From contig MPCU01000002.1 of assembly GCA_001874305.1 (NCBI GenBank), forward strand, positions 599,900 through 663,899: a DNA stretch of 64,000 bases, written 5' to 3'. Source of the stretch: Bacteriovorax sp. MedPE-SWde (lineage in GTDB: Bacteria > Bdellovibrionota > Bacteriovoracia > Bacteriovoracales > Bacteriovoracaceae). The position numbers were made by a program, and so were the translations under genes. Shown one piece after another: positions 55,547 to 64,000 of the stretch; the stretch's first letter is position 1; each line of letters starts with the position of its first letter. The notes below the pieces were generated by a model, which had not been told where the DNA came from, made no database searches, and saw nothing but the letters and a program-made list of their open reading frames with translations.

Positions 55547-56413
55547 ATGTATGAAATAGAAATATTAGAAAATAAGAACTCTTGGATAGTCGTCAATAAG
55601 CCACCAGGTCTTAGTGTTCACAATGCTGAAGATGCAACGAACTTAATACAAGAACTCGACAAACTTAACTACAAAGGTTTTTCCCCAGTAAACAGACTCG
55701 ATAAAGAAACATCGGGAATTATGGTATTGAGTAAGGACAAAGCAAGTTCAGCAGGCCTACAAGAAGCTCTCTCAACTTCAAATAAGTCCAAGATATACTA
55801 TGTCATAGTAAAGGGTAGCTTCAATAAAAAGAGAAAAGGAGTTTATAACTCACCTCTCACAAATAAATCAGAAGGCAGAAAGAACCCGGCAGGAATAAAG
55901 GCACAAAGAGTAGAGTGTTTAACAAAATACTCTGTAATTGCTCAAACCAAATACCTTACTTTGCTTGAGTGTGAAATTGAAACTGGACGTCAGCACCAAA
56001 TAAGAAAACACTGTATCTTAGATAAGCACCAAGTCATTGGGGATAAGAGATATGGAGACAAAAAAATTAATACTCTTATAGAGCGAAAATATGCATTTAA
56101 TAATATGACACTTCACTCTTCTTCATTAACATTTGATTTTGAAGGTGAATCTTATAACTACAACACAACAATACCGACTTCATGGAGTCCACTTATGTCT
56201 ACAATGCTAGAGACAATGATTAATACTATTGAAACAGATATCAATAATCTTGAAGAATTTAAAAAAGAGAACCCTACCTCAAAAGAAGTACGTAAAGAAA
56301 CCTCTCTTCTTCTAAATAGAATAGAGAGCGCTAAGAAGCTAATCTCAGAAAATGACGATTTGAAAGCTAAGTTAAATAATTTAGAGCAAAAGGTTTCGGC
56401 CCTTCGCTCTTAA
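55547..56413 (+). CDS. RluA-family pseudouridine synthase with C-terminal coiled coil
   Basis: This 288-residue protein has the RluA catalytic Asp in NRLDKETSGIMVLSK and the sequences YYVIVKGSF and ETGRQHQIRKH. It isomerises uridine to pseudouridine in rRNA or tRNA. No S4 domain is present. An unusual helical tail of about 75 residues (210-288), with heptads of Leu/Ile, follows the catalytic part. It lies 9 bases after the yebC terminator and has no clear Shine-Dalgarno. Confidence 0.85.
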   Translation: MYEIEILENKNSWIVVNKPPGLSVHNAEDATNLIQELDKLNYKGFSPVNRLDKETSGIMVLSKDKASSAGLQEALSTSNKSKIYYVIVKGSFNKKRKGVYNSPLTNKSEGRKNPAGIKAQRVECLTKYSVIAQTKYLTLLECEIETGRQHQIRKHCILDKHQVIGDKRYGDKKINTLIERKYAFNNMTLHSSSLTFDFEGESYNYNTTIPTSWSPLMSTMLETMINTIETDINNLEEFKKENPTSKEVRKETSLLLNRIESAKKLISENDDLKAKLNNLEQKVSALRS

Positions 56414-59400
56414 TTAGCTACTACAGTAATTTCACTTCCATTAAGAGAGCTCTTCACGTCAATTCGAGAAGTCATTCTCTCTTTAAGCTCACTGACATGG
56501 GAAATAATTCCAACAACTCTCCCACTTGATTGAAGATCAATCAGCGTATTAACTGCGAGATCCAGTGATTCTTGATCTAGTGAACCAAATCCTTCATCTA
56601 TAAAGAGTGTATCCAGCTTTATACCACCAGCATAGGCCTGAACCACATCAGATAAACCAAGAGCTAAGGAGAGCGCCGACATAAAAGACTCACCACCAGA
56701 AAGCGTTGCTACAGACCTGGTTTTTCCAGTGTAGCTATCCTCAACTTCAAGCTCTAAACCAGATGCTTTATTGCCCTTTGCTCTGTCTTCTTTTCTAAGA
56801 AGATTATATCTTCCCTTACTCATTTTCTGTAATCTTAAAGATGCTTCAACAAGTACATCATCTAAGAGAACACTTAAGACAAATCTCTGAAGACTTATTT
56901 TATTTCCAGTTTGACCGTTAGCAACTTCACTTAATGTTCCAAGAACACGATACTCTTTTTCTAGCTCTTCATTATCAGCATGTGCTTTTCTTAATTTAGA
57001 TTTAACATCATTGAGTTGTTGAGATCTGTTATCGAGTTCTTGCCAAGCGGAGTTAATTTCTTCGACTTTTTCTTTTTCAGAGTTTTGCTTTTCATTTAAC
57101 AAAGTCATTTCGGGGCGTGACTTATCTTTCACTTGATCTTCTAACTTCTTAATCGTCGCCTCTAAACCACTTCTATTCTTCTTATAGGCTTCAATTTCTG
57201 CTTTAAGTGACTCTACTTCTCTATCTTCAATGAATGATGATAAGTATTCTTCTTCATTTCTAAATGAATGTTCACTAAGGGATTTATCCCAAGCTTTACG
57301 AACTTCTGTCACCTCAGCATTACTCTTTTCTAACTGCTTTTTCATCTCTTCTAAGCGTGAAGACTTCTCTGTGACACTTTGACTAACTTCTCTATATCTA
57401 TGTTGCGAATCTTCTACCAATTTTGAGATTCTCTGTATTTCTTTGGTATGCTTTGAGATCTCTTGATTTAATACTTCTGTATCTCTAAATTGCTCAGGAA
57501 GATTATCTCGAATCGCTCCTTCCTCTTGATTTGCTAAAGAGAAAGTCTCCTTTGCCTTTTGTTCTTTAGAGCGCTTCTCCTCTAGAGACTTTTCACTACT
57601 TAATAAGACCTGCCTTAAGCTTTCGAGTTTATTTGTAGAGCTTTCTTCATGTTTTTGTTGAGAGAGAAGGTCTTTAATTTCTAAATCTAACTTCCCCCAC
57701 AGAGAACGTAATTCATCTGTTGAGATATCGCTCTTCTCTCCTAATTCTTTTTGAAGATCAACAAGACTAGCTTCGAGTCCTGACAGTTTGGATTTAAGTT
57801 CGGCAAGTTTTAGTTTTAAGTTATTTTCAACAGATTTAATCTTATTAAGTACAGATTTCTCACTCTCTATATCCTCTTTAGTAACAAGCTTCGTTTCTGC
57901 TGGAAGCGTAGCAGGTTTAGGATGTTGGGTACTTCCACAGACGGGACATTCTTCATCTTTACTTAATTCTTTAGCTAAAATAGCGGCCTGAGCAGAATGC
58001 CAAAGATATTCAAATTCTTTGAGCTTCTCTTCTTGATTGGAGCTATCTTTAAGTGATTTTTCGTAACTAGCTTGTAGATTACTTTGCTCATTATTTAAGC
58101 TCAGTATTTCTTTTTCTAAGTCATCTATCCTCTTTCTCTGTTTACCTAATATAGTTAAGTCATTTAACTGTGATTGCTTTTGAGGAAGTAATATTAAATT
58201 CTTTCTATGATTTTCAAGTTCTATTTCAGAGCTCTCGATACTCGTTTTGGTGTTTTTAAATGATTCTTGAGCTTCTAAAAAAGACTTAAGAGATTCATTA
58301 TACTTATTTTCTAATAGAGACTTTTCTTCCTGTGATTTTTTAAGTTTATCTACAAGAGGTAGAAGTTTTCCAAGCTCATTTGTTTTTTCTTTAAGGCCAT
58401 CTAATTTATTCGACTCAACCTTAGCTTCTTCTTGAAGCTTCTCTATTTTAACAAGCTCTACTGTTGCCTCTTCTAGGTCACACTCAGAAGATGTAATATT
58501 TATTTTTTGTTGTTCTAAAGAGTGTAGTCGCTTATCAAGATCATTTTTTATATGAGAGATCTCTTTTGCTTTAAGCGCGGTTTCTAACATCGTCTTCTTA
58601 TTATTTATCGTCGGTATTAACTCGTCGAGTTCAAAGAGTTGCACTTTGTCTTTATCTAGTTGGTCGAATAAATTTGAAATTGTTTGAGCAGCTGCTATCT
58701 CTCTTTCAACTTTAATAAGTCCTTCATGCGCCTTTGTTTTTTTATCTACTTCTAATTCAAGCTTAGGTTTTAACTTCCCTAACTCAGTATCAATTTCAGA
58801 CTCAGTATTAAGGTCTGCTCCTTGTAGAATACCTTTGATTTGATTCTCTAGATTAGTAACGGCTTTTTTAATACCTGATGCCTGATCTTTTAAAGCGAAC
58901 TCCATTCTCTTATATATTTGTGTTTGAAATAGCTTACTAAAGATATCTTCCCTTTGATGAGAATCTGCCATTAGAAACTCACGAAACTTTCCTTGAGGAA
59001 GGACCATAACTTGGCGAAACTGTTCGACATTAAGTCCTGTTAACTCTTCAATTATCTTAGTTGCCTCAGAAGCACTCTTAGGAACAAGGAGCTCTTCTCC
59101 ATCATCAAGAAGTCTCCATAGTTTTGCCTCAGTTTGATGTTTAGTTGTCCCCTCTCCTCTTGCTTTAGGCTTAAACTGTGTTGGAGCTCTGGCCACTTTA
59201 TAATTTTCGTCACCAAGACTAAATTCAAGAGATATTTCAGTTAAAAGCTCTGGGCTTGCATGATCACAACGCATTTGGGTTGCATCACGATCCTTCCCAG
59301 TTGTCTGACCATAGAGAGCAAAGCATATTGCATCTAGGATTGAGCTTTTTCCCGCACCGGTTTGTCCATTAATTAAAAATAGAGGATGTGAGCCTAATTT

Positions 59401-59469
59401 TTTAAAGTCTACTTCTTCGCTTCCAGCAAAAGGGCCAAATGCTTGTATCGTTAGTTTTTGAGGTCTCAT
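56410..59469 (-). CDS. sbcC: exonuclease subunit SbcC
   Basis: This 1019-residue SMC-like ATPase has an N-terminal Walker A (NGQTGAGKSSILDAI), two coiled-coil arms of about 300 residues each, a zinc hook CPVCG around residue 507, and a C-terminal signature LSGGESFMSALSL with Walker B (DTLFIDEGFGSLD). With SbcD it removes hairpins and DNA-end blocks. The start overlaps the SbcD stop codon (TAATG). Confidence 0.95.
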   Translation of the reverse strand: MRPQKLTIQAFGPFAGSEEVDFKKLGSHPLFLINGQTGAGKSSILDAICFALYGQTTGKDRDATQMRCDHASPELLTEISLEFSLGDENYKVARAPTQFKPKARGEGTTKHQTEAKLWRLLDDGEELLVPKSASEATKIIEELTGLNVEQFRQVMVLPQGKFREFLMADSHQREDIFSKLFQTQIYKRMEFALKDQASGIKKAVTNLENQIKGILQGADLNTESEIDTELGKLKPKLELEVDKKTKAHEGLIKVEREIAAAQTISNLFDQLDKDKVQLFELDELIPTINNKKTMLETALKAKEISHIKNDLDKRLHSLEQQKINITSSECDLEEATVELVKIEKLQEEAKVESNKLDGLKEKTNELGKLLPLVDKLKKSQEEKSLLENKYNESLKSFLEAQESFKNTKTSIESSEIELENHRKNLILLPQKQSQLNDLTILGKQRKRIDDLEKEILSLNNEQSNLQASYEKSLKDSSNQEEKLKEFEYLWHSAQAAILAKELSKDEECPVCGSTQHPKPATLPAETKLVTKEDIESEKSVLNKIKSVENNLKLKLAELKSKLSGLEASLVDLQKELGEKSDISTDELRSLWGKLDLEIKDLLSQQKHEESSTNKLESLRQVLLSSEKSLEEKRSKEQKAKETFSLANQEEGAIRDNLPEQFRDTEVLNQEISKHTKEIQRISKLVEDSQHRYREVSQSVTEKSSRLEEMKKQLEKSNAEVTEVRKAWDKSLSEHSFRNEEEYLSSFIEDREVESLKAEIEAYKKNRSGLEATIKKLEDQVKDKSRPEMTLLNEKQNSEKEKVEEINSAWQELDNRSQQLNDVKSKLRKAHADNEELEKEYRVLGTLSEVANGQTGNKISLQRFVLSVLLDDVLVEASLRLQKMSKGRYNLLRKEDRAKGNKASGLELEVEDSYTGKTRSVATLSGGESFMSALSLALGLSDVVQAYAGGIKLDTLFIDEGFGSLDQESLDLAVNTLIDLQSSGRVVGIISHVSELKERMTSRIDVKSSLNGSEITVVAN

Positions 59470-60614
59470 TATTTTGCCTCCACTTTATTTAAACTCTTAA
59501 GAATTCCTTCTAAAGCGCTACTTTGTTCATCAGTAATTTTTTGACCTGAGACCTGTTCATAGAAGTCATGAAACATATCGATAGGTTTACGTTTAAGCAT
59601 TTCTCTATTCATGTCACGTTTTTCACCGGTCTTCATAATTCCAGTTTTCTCTAAATGTAGGACATTGGGGTAGACTTCTCTAAGTTTCCCCATAGCATCT
59701 AAGATCGCGTGGGTATCGGTGAGTCTCACCATTATATAGTCTTCATTATTAGGATCAGTCTTACCTTCCTCTAAGATCTTATCCATCTCATCTTCAATAA
59801 TTCTCAAATTTCTTAGTGACTTCAATGGTAGTTGCTTCATAGAGACTTCCCCTACTTCAGGTATATCTACTAGTGTCACTGCCTTTTTCTGGTGTTGCTC
59901 TGAAAAGCTATACTTCATAATTGAGCCTGAATATCGGATTGTCTCTTTACCCCTAAACTGTGGTCCATGAAGATGTCCAAGAGCAACATAATCAAAGTCC
60001 ATTAATGGCTCATAAGAAACATTGTCAGCACCACCAATAGAGAGAGGTCTTTCAGAATCTGACTCTATGGCACCACCAATAAAGCAATGGCTTAAGAGTA
60101 CATTTCGTTTTTTTTCATCTCTACTTTCTTTAATTTTATCTACCAGGAAAGTATGAGCAGCATTATAACCAGAGATTTTCTCATCAAAGGTGTTTCTAAC
60201 TTCTTCTGGATCATTATAAGGAATTCCATAGAAGTTAACTTCAACACCTGACTTGCCAGTAACTCTTATAGGTGTATCAACCTTAGTGATGTCACCTAAA
60301 ATATGGAGTCCAACTTCTTTAAGTTGTCTCGCTGCAAAACTTAATCTCTGTGCGCTATCATGATTTCCAGAAATTATAATAATTGGAATATTAAACTGTG
60401 TTGAAACTCTATGGAAAACATCATCTAAAACTTCTACTGCACTAGCGGGAGGAACTGATCGATCATAAATATCTCCAGATATAATCAGAGCGTCGACTTC
60501 CTCACTACCTAGATAGTCAATGATCTGTTCTAAAACATATTTCTGATCTTCTAGTAGTGATACGTTGTGAAACTGACGTCCAATATGCCAGTCAGATGTG
60601 TGTATGAACTTCAT
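59469..60614 (-). CDS. sbcD: exonuclease subunit SbcD
   Basis: This 381-residue Mre11-type nuclease has the phosphoesterase motifs HTSDWHIG, ISGDIYDR, ISGNHDS and ALGHLHG. It cuts DNA hairpins with SbcC. The ATG at 60614 is preferred over one five codons earlier because of the GAAGGAAT Shine-Dalgarno. Its end overlaps the sbcC start. Confidence 0.95.
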   Translation of the reverse strand: MKFIHTSDWHIGRQFHNVSLLEDQKYVLEQIIDYLGSEEVDALIISGDIYDRSVPPASAVEVLDDVFHRVSTQFNIPIIIISGNHDSAQRLSFAARQLKEVGLHILGDITKVDTPIRVTGKSGVEVNFYGIPYNDPEEVRNTFDEKISGYNAAHTFLVDKIKESRDEKKRNVLLSHCFIGGAIESDSERPLSIGGADNVSYEPLMDFDYVALGHLHGPQFRGKETIRYSGSIMKYSFSEQHQKKAVTLVDIPEVGEVSMKQLPLKSLRNLRIIEDEMDKILEEGKTDPNNEDYIMVRLTDTHAILDAMGKLREVYPNVLHLEKTGIMKTGEKRDMNREMLKRKPIDMFHDFYEQVSGQKITDEQSSALEGILKSLNKVEAK

Positions 60615-60677
60615 GCTATTCCTTCTCAAATTTGTTTCAAAATTATAGAGGATTCATAGCGAAAATTCTATCGCCAA

Positions 60678-60706
60678 AAGAGGGCAAGACCGCAGTGGCC
60701 TTGCCC
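60678..60706 (-). terminator. rho-independent terminator of rsgA
   Basis: On the minus strand GGGCAAG and CTTGCCC form a 7-bp stem with a partially paired 11-base centre, followed by TCTTTT. Confidence 0.8.
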
Positions 60707-60713
60707 CATTGTG

Positions 60714-61775
60714 TTAGTAGATTTTCTTACGTGCATTACAAGATACCTTCTTCCACTCTTTCTTAGCAGCTAGATATGCAGCACTACTTGTCTTTCTCTC
60801 AAAGTATGCTGCCTCCCGTAATAACTTTAAGTAGTTCTCATACCTTGACCAATCTAACTCACCTGATTCTAGTGCCTTATTTAACTCACACCCAGGCTCA
60901 TTAGTATGACCACAATTAGAGAAGCGACAATTCATCGTTAAATTCTTAATGTCATCATATGATTCATTAATATCCTCAACTGATGCACATAGCATCATTC
61001 CTCTCATTCCAGGAGTATCAATAATGACTCCACCTTCAAAGGTATGAAGAGAGCGAGAGACAGTAGTATGAAATCCTTTTCCATCTTCTCTTATCTCTTG
61101 AACCTTTTGGATATCTTCACCCAAGAGATAATTCGTTAGAGTCGACTTACCTACCCCTGAAGAGCCTAGTAGTGTGTATGTGCCATTCCCACATAATAGT
61201 TTTTCAATACTTTCTAAATTGAGCTTCTTCTCAATACTAATAGGTAGAATCTCTTCAACATTTAGATTACTAATTAACTTTTCAACGAAATTCTCTATCG
61301 CTTCTTCCCCCTCATAGAGGTCCAATTTTGTGAGAACAAGAACAGCTCTTACCTCTGAAGACTTTAATAGAGAAATATATCTCTCTATTCTCTTTAGATT
61401 AAAGTTCTGGTTTAGAGATGCGCAAATAATTCCGTAATCTACATTACTCACAAGAGTACTAATACTATTATGAGACATTCTCGAAATTTCATTCTTTCGA
61501 ATGAGTATTTCTTTTATCGAGGAAAATCTCGCCATTGGATTTTCATCAACAATCACCCAGTCTCCTACAACGGGTAATTTTTTTGACTCTGTATATTTCT
61601 TTAAAACTGATCCAACCAGCTTTAGTGAAATCTCTTCGCCTATTTCATTTATTCCTAAGTACACATCTTTATGGACATGACTTATTCTTACAAGACTCCC
61701 TTGAGTCTCTGTGTTTTCAACCTGTTCTTTGATAAAAGGACACAGGCCCGCCCTTTCTAAAAAATTAGAATTCAT
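60714..61775 (-). CDS. rsgA: ribosome small-subunit-dependent GTPase RsgA
   Basis: This 353-residue protein has an N-terminal OB domain, a permuted GTPase domain with G4 (LTKLD) ahead of G1 (GSSGVGKST) and G3 (DTPGMR), and a C-terminal zinc module (Cys in CRFSNCGHTNEPGC). It checks late 30S assembly. The Shine-Dalgarno is AAGGTGG. A short ORF with a strong ribosome site is encoded just upstream. Confidence 0.94.
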   Translation of the reverse strand: MNSNFLERAGLCPFIKEQVENTETQGSLVRISHVHKDVYLGINEIGEEISLKLVGSVLKKYTESKKLPVVGDWVIVDENPMARFSSIKEILIRKNEISRMSHNSISTLVSNVDYGIICASLNQNFNLKRIERYISLLKSSEVRAVLVLTKLDLYEGEEAIENFVEKLISNLNVEEILPISIEKKLNLESIEKLLCGNGTYTLLGSSGVGKSTLTNYLLGEDIQKVQEIREDGKGFHTTVSRSLHTFEGGVIIDTPGMRGMMLCASVEDINESYDDIKNLTMNCRFSNCGHTNEPGCELNKALESGELDWSRYENYLKLLREAAYFERKTSSAAYLAAKKEWKKVSCNARKKIY

Positions 61776-61869
61776 TTTGATTAACCACCTTGGATAAAAA
61801 ATAATAAAAAATTAAAACCAAATCCGATGGCAAAGGGTCATGAGTAAATTTGAATCAAAGAAATTGTTT

Positions 61870-61932
61870 TTAAAGAATTACTTTTGAAGCAAGAAGTACA
61901 GTACCGGCCATCTCTATTTTTAAAACTGCCAT
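61870..61932 (-). CDS. 20-residue hydrophobic short ORF
   Basis: A 20-codon ORF begins with an ATG 5 bases behind GAGGAGG, among the strongest ribosome sites in the window. The peptide starts MAVLKIEMAG and is hydrophobic throughout, with two Lys residues and one Glu. It lies 94 bases ahead of rsgA on the same strand. It could be a small membrane peptide, a leader peptide or a toxin-like peptide; nothing recognisable matches. Confidence 0.5.
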   Translation of the reverse strand: MAVLKIEMAGTVLLASKVIL

Positions 61933-62005
61933 AAATCCTCCTCGTTATATTGATTAATATGAAATGAGTATATCACAAATTAAACAGGCTGAGTCAAGGG
62001 ACTTT

Positions 62006-63511
62006 TTATTGACCTAATGACTCAATCCAATTTTTTATTAAAGTTTTGTCTTCTTTAGTTACGACTTCGTTATTACCTGGAGGCATTGCCATTGAAGAGC
62101 TTTCCCCAGTTAATCTTAAAAAGAACTCACTAAGCTCTGGTTTTCCGGCCTTAACTAGTCCACTCTCCACTAACTCTTTTGCTACTTTATCTGAGTCACC
62201 AGAAAAGTTACCATGACACTGAATACAGTGTTTATTTATAATATTTTTTTGTATTTCTTTAAAGTCTTCTAATTTTAAATCAACTTGAGATACATCTACT
62301 GTATCTACGACAACATCTGAAGCTTTAGCACCTTTGGCGATTACCATGATTGTTTTATTCTTATCATCAACAAAGTAAACTTCACCTTGAGAACCAATTG
62401 TTAGTCCAACTGGTGCTCCCTTTGGTCTAACGCCTGATACTGCCGTCCAGCCATATACTATTTCCTCGAAGAGATCGTTACTACTTTTATTATCATCGAT
62501 ATCCATAGCAATTATGCGCTGACCGTTCTTTCGATATCCGTGAAGAGATACTAATACCTTTCCATTAAGTTCTTCAAACATTTCGCCTTTGTACAACAAT
62601 GCGTCTAAGGGAGCAGAGTGTGCAGGTAAAAGTCCTATTGGATTTGTATAATCACCGCAGTTTATTTTTGGAACTCTTCTATTAAAGAAGGTTCTCTTAA
62701 ATTTCTTATTAAGCTTTCCGCGCTCGTAACAAAAAGGCCAACCGTAATGTGCTCCAGGAGTAATTAAATTAACTTCCTCCATAGGTCCGTCTTCTTCTTT
62801 AAAGTCCATACCATTATTAAACTGAATGATATTTCCATTTTCAAGCTCTACAATTCCCATAGAGTTTCTAAGCCCATAGGCCAAGTTACCCATTAAGGTA
62901 AACTCTCCAGATTCGCTTACAGAGTATTCTCTTAAAACGGCCTCGTTATCAGCTTGCTTACAAGGATAAATTGCTTTTCCATTATCTTTCAGGCACTGAT
63001 CACTCGGTGCTCCAATATTTAAAATTAATCGATTGTCTTTTGTAAAAATAAATTCAGAAATTGGATGCTTTCCTTCTGAAGGGATTTCATCAATAACGAC
63101 TTCATATGTTTCTTTTGGATTCTTATAATTAAATCTAAAGATCTGATTAGTCTCTCCAACATAAATAAGACCGTCCGGTCCAATTCTTAATCCATGAGGA
63201 AGATTGAGACCTGTAAATAACTTTGTAAGCTTAGGTTCTCCATCACCTGTTTCCAGTTTCCATACGATTCCATTGCCCTTATTCCAATTAACCATGTCTG
63301 TGATGATAAAATTATCTTTAGAGACCTCAATGATCTTTCGTGGCTTTTTTAGACCTGCATCCTTATCAACAACCATACCGACACAAGTACCACTAGGAGT
63401 TGAAACAGGGACTTTCTTATGTCCATAACAAGTTTCATCACTCTTTAAAAGGTAGTCACTGGCAAAGCTAAAGTTAGAAATAACAAGTAGAGGTATAAGT
63501 AGTTTTATCAT
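62006..63511 (-). CDS. secreted sugar-dehydrogenase-like propeller fused to cytochrome c
   Basis: This 501-residue protein has a signal peptide (MIKLLIPLLVISNFSFA) and a six-bladed propeller of the soluble glucose/sorbosone dehydrogenase family (GLNLPHGLRIGPDGLIYVGE, then GAHYGWPFCYERG). The C-terminal 80 residues are a cytochrome c domain with the heme motif CIQCH and an axial Met in MAMPPG. It would oxidise a sugar or aldose in the periplasm with electrons passed to the attached heme; PQQ need is inferred from the family. The ATG lacks a Shine-Dalgarno, and a TATATT 6 bases upstream hints at a nearly leaderless mRNA. Confidence 0.85.
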   Translation of the reverse strand: MIKLLIPLLVISNFSFASDYLLKSDETCYGHKKVPVSTPSGTCVGMVVDKDAGLKKPRKIIEVSKDNFIITDMVNWNKGNGIVWKLETGDGEPKLTKLFTGLNLPHGLRIGPDGLIYVGETNQIFRFNYKNPKETYEVVIDEIPSEGKHPISEFIFTKDNRLILNIGAPSDQCLKDNGKAIYPCKQADNEAVLREYSVSESGEFTLMGNLAYGLRNSMGIVELENGNIIQFNNGMDFKEEDGPMEEVNLITPGAHYGWPFCYERGKLNKKFKRTFFNRRVPKINCGDYTNPIGLLPAHSAPLDALLYKGEMFEELNGKVLVSLHGYRKNGQRIIAMDIDDNKSSNDLFEEIVYGWTAVSGVRPKGAPVGLTIGSQGEVYFVDDKNKTIMVIAKGAKASDVVVDTVDVSQVDLKLEDFKEIQKNIINKHCIQCHGNFSGDSDKVAKELVESGLVKAGKPELSEFFLRLTGESSSMAMPPGNNEVVTKEDKTLIKNWIESLGQ

Positions 63512-63676
63512 TCTTTTAATATAGTGAATTTCATTGAAAACCTCCGCTCATTTGAAGAATTTTCAACTTTTTTCAAAAAATGATCAATTTTTCTTATATG
63601 AAACACGATAAACACCTGAAAACACATTAGAAAATATTACACGGAAAACTTTTATTGTTTTACCTATGAGTAAAGT

Positions 63677-63685
63677 TGCTATATA
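63677..63685 (+). promoter_or_regulatory. extended -10 promoter of the cold-shock gene
   Basis: TGCTATATA is an extended -10 (TGn plus TATATA at 63680-63685), placing the start near 63692. The 5' UTR of about 47 bases contains a stem (TCGTTTA 63696-63702 / TAAACGA 63711-63717) with an 8-base loop, a possible thermosensitive hairpin. Confidence 0.5.
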
Positions 63686-63738
63686 AACTAATTGTTCGTT
63701 TAGGATTATTTAAACGACTAATTAAATAAGGAAGAATT

Positions 63739-63936
63739 ATGAGTGAAGGTAAAGTAAAGTTTTTTAACGAAACTAAGGGTTTCGGATTTATTACTCCAAA
63801 TGACGGTGGATCAGATCTATTCGTACATATTTCTGCTGTAGAAAATGGTCAAATCCTAAGTGATGATGATCAAGTAGAATTTGAAATCGGTGAAGGTCAA
63901 AAAGGACCATGTGCTATTCAAGTTAGAAAATTATAG
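63739..63936 (+). CDS. cold-shock protein, CspA family
   Basis: This 65-residue protein is a full cold-shock domain: [15 protein letters not shown] carries RNP1 and DLFVHISA carries RNP2. It binds single-stranded nucleic acids and melts mRNA structure. The Shine-Dalgarno is AAGGAAG. It is preceded by a hairpin-bearing leader and ended by a strong terminator. Whether it is cold-induced is not known. Confidence 0.95.
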   Translation: MSEGKVKFFNETKGFGFITPNDGGSDLFVHISAVENGQILSDDDQVEFEIGEGQKGPCAIQVRKL

Positions 63937-63962
63937 TATTAAATATATATAATTTTTAAAGG

Positions 63963-63992
63963 AAAGGAGCTTTTTTAAGCTCCTTTTTTTTA
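63963..63992 (+). terminator. rho-independent terminator
   Basis: AAAGGAGCTT and AAGCTCCTTT form a 10-bp stem with a 4-base T loop, followed by a T-run. Confidence 0.9.
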
Positions 63993-64000
63993 TATAAATT

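Overview
This is a low-G+C window (roughly one third G+C by eye) from a Gram-negative bacterium with dense gene packing on both strands. Many products carry Sec signal peptides, one carries a lipobox, and the set includes an RND pump, SlyX, monomeric isocitrate dehydrogenase, a LysM lytic transglycosylase, DbpA, ArfB and many lysine/isoleucine-rich proteins. The style resembles marine Bdellovibrionota (Bacteriovorax/Halobacteriovorax-like), but that is inference from overall look. I saw no tRNA, rRNA, CRISPR array, insertion sequence or prophage, and no gene-free stretch longer than 300 bases.

Layout. 1-8100: an edge fragment, an L,D-transpeptidase, urocanate hydratase, a short LuxR-type regulator with a degenerate CpaF-like ATPase, a GH3-family acyl-adenylating enzyme with an aldo/keto reductase, and a periplasmic solute-binding protein. 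8100-14260: two small unknowns, an AHSA1-like protein, then a tight three-gene set (MotB-like protein with a giant coiled coil, MotA/TolQ-like channel, free-standing cyclic-nucleotide-binding protein), then a secreted unknown behind the ribosome GTPase YlqF/RbgA. 14480-25070: AI-2E-family permease with a LysM transglycosylase, a lipoprotein hydrolase with SlyX, a PEP-synthase-like enzyme overlapping a membrane-anchored beta-propeller, a secreted HAD protein, a trypsin-like protease and a lone PaaA-like diiron protein. 25180-38930: isocitrate dehydrogenase, an EamA transporter, a peroxiredoxin-like protein, DJ-1/PfpI with a pentapeptide protein, a histidine kinase, AraC/GyrI with a VOC protein, and a CarD-like / RND / class III cyclase run.

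39160-64000 is mostly housekeeping: tesA-ybbA-ybbP, recQ, GrpB-family, arfB, a FocA/NirC channel with two unknowns, a dbpA-yaiI-trmK run with two secreted unknowns, a CBS protein, yebC, an RluA-type synthase, sbcD-sbcC, rsgA, a secreted sugar-dehydrogenase/cytochrome c fusion, and a cold-shock gene.

The strongest candidate for an undescribed system is the stator-like module at 9527-12717. It has the proton-carrying Asp and peptidoglycan-binding domain expected of a stator, a coiled coil too long for a simple periplasmic linker, and a cyclic-nucleotide sensor encoded directly behind the channel. A class III cyclase with adenylate-type specificity residues lies 21 kb away (33530-35347), so a cAMP-controlled motor is a testable idea. 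Secondary leads are the PEP-synthase-like/propeller pair, the altered CpaF ATPase, the focA-unknown-cupin-arfB run, and two unannotated short ORFs with near-perfect Shine-Dalgarno sites.
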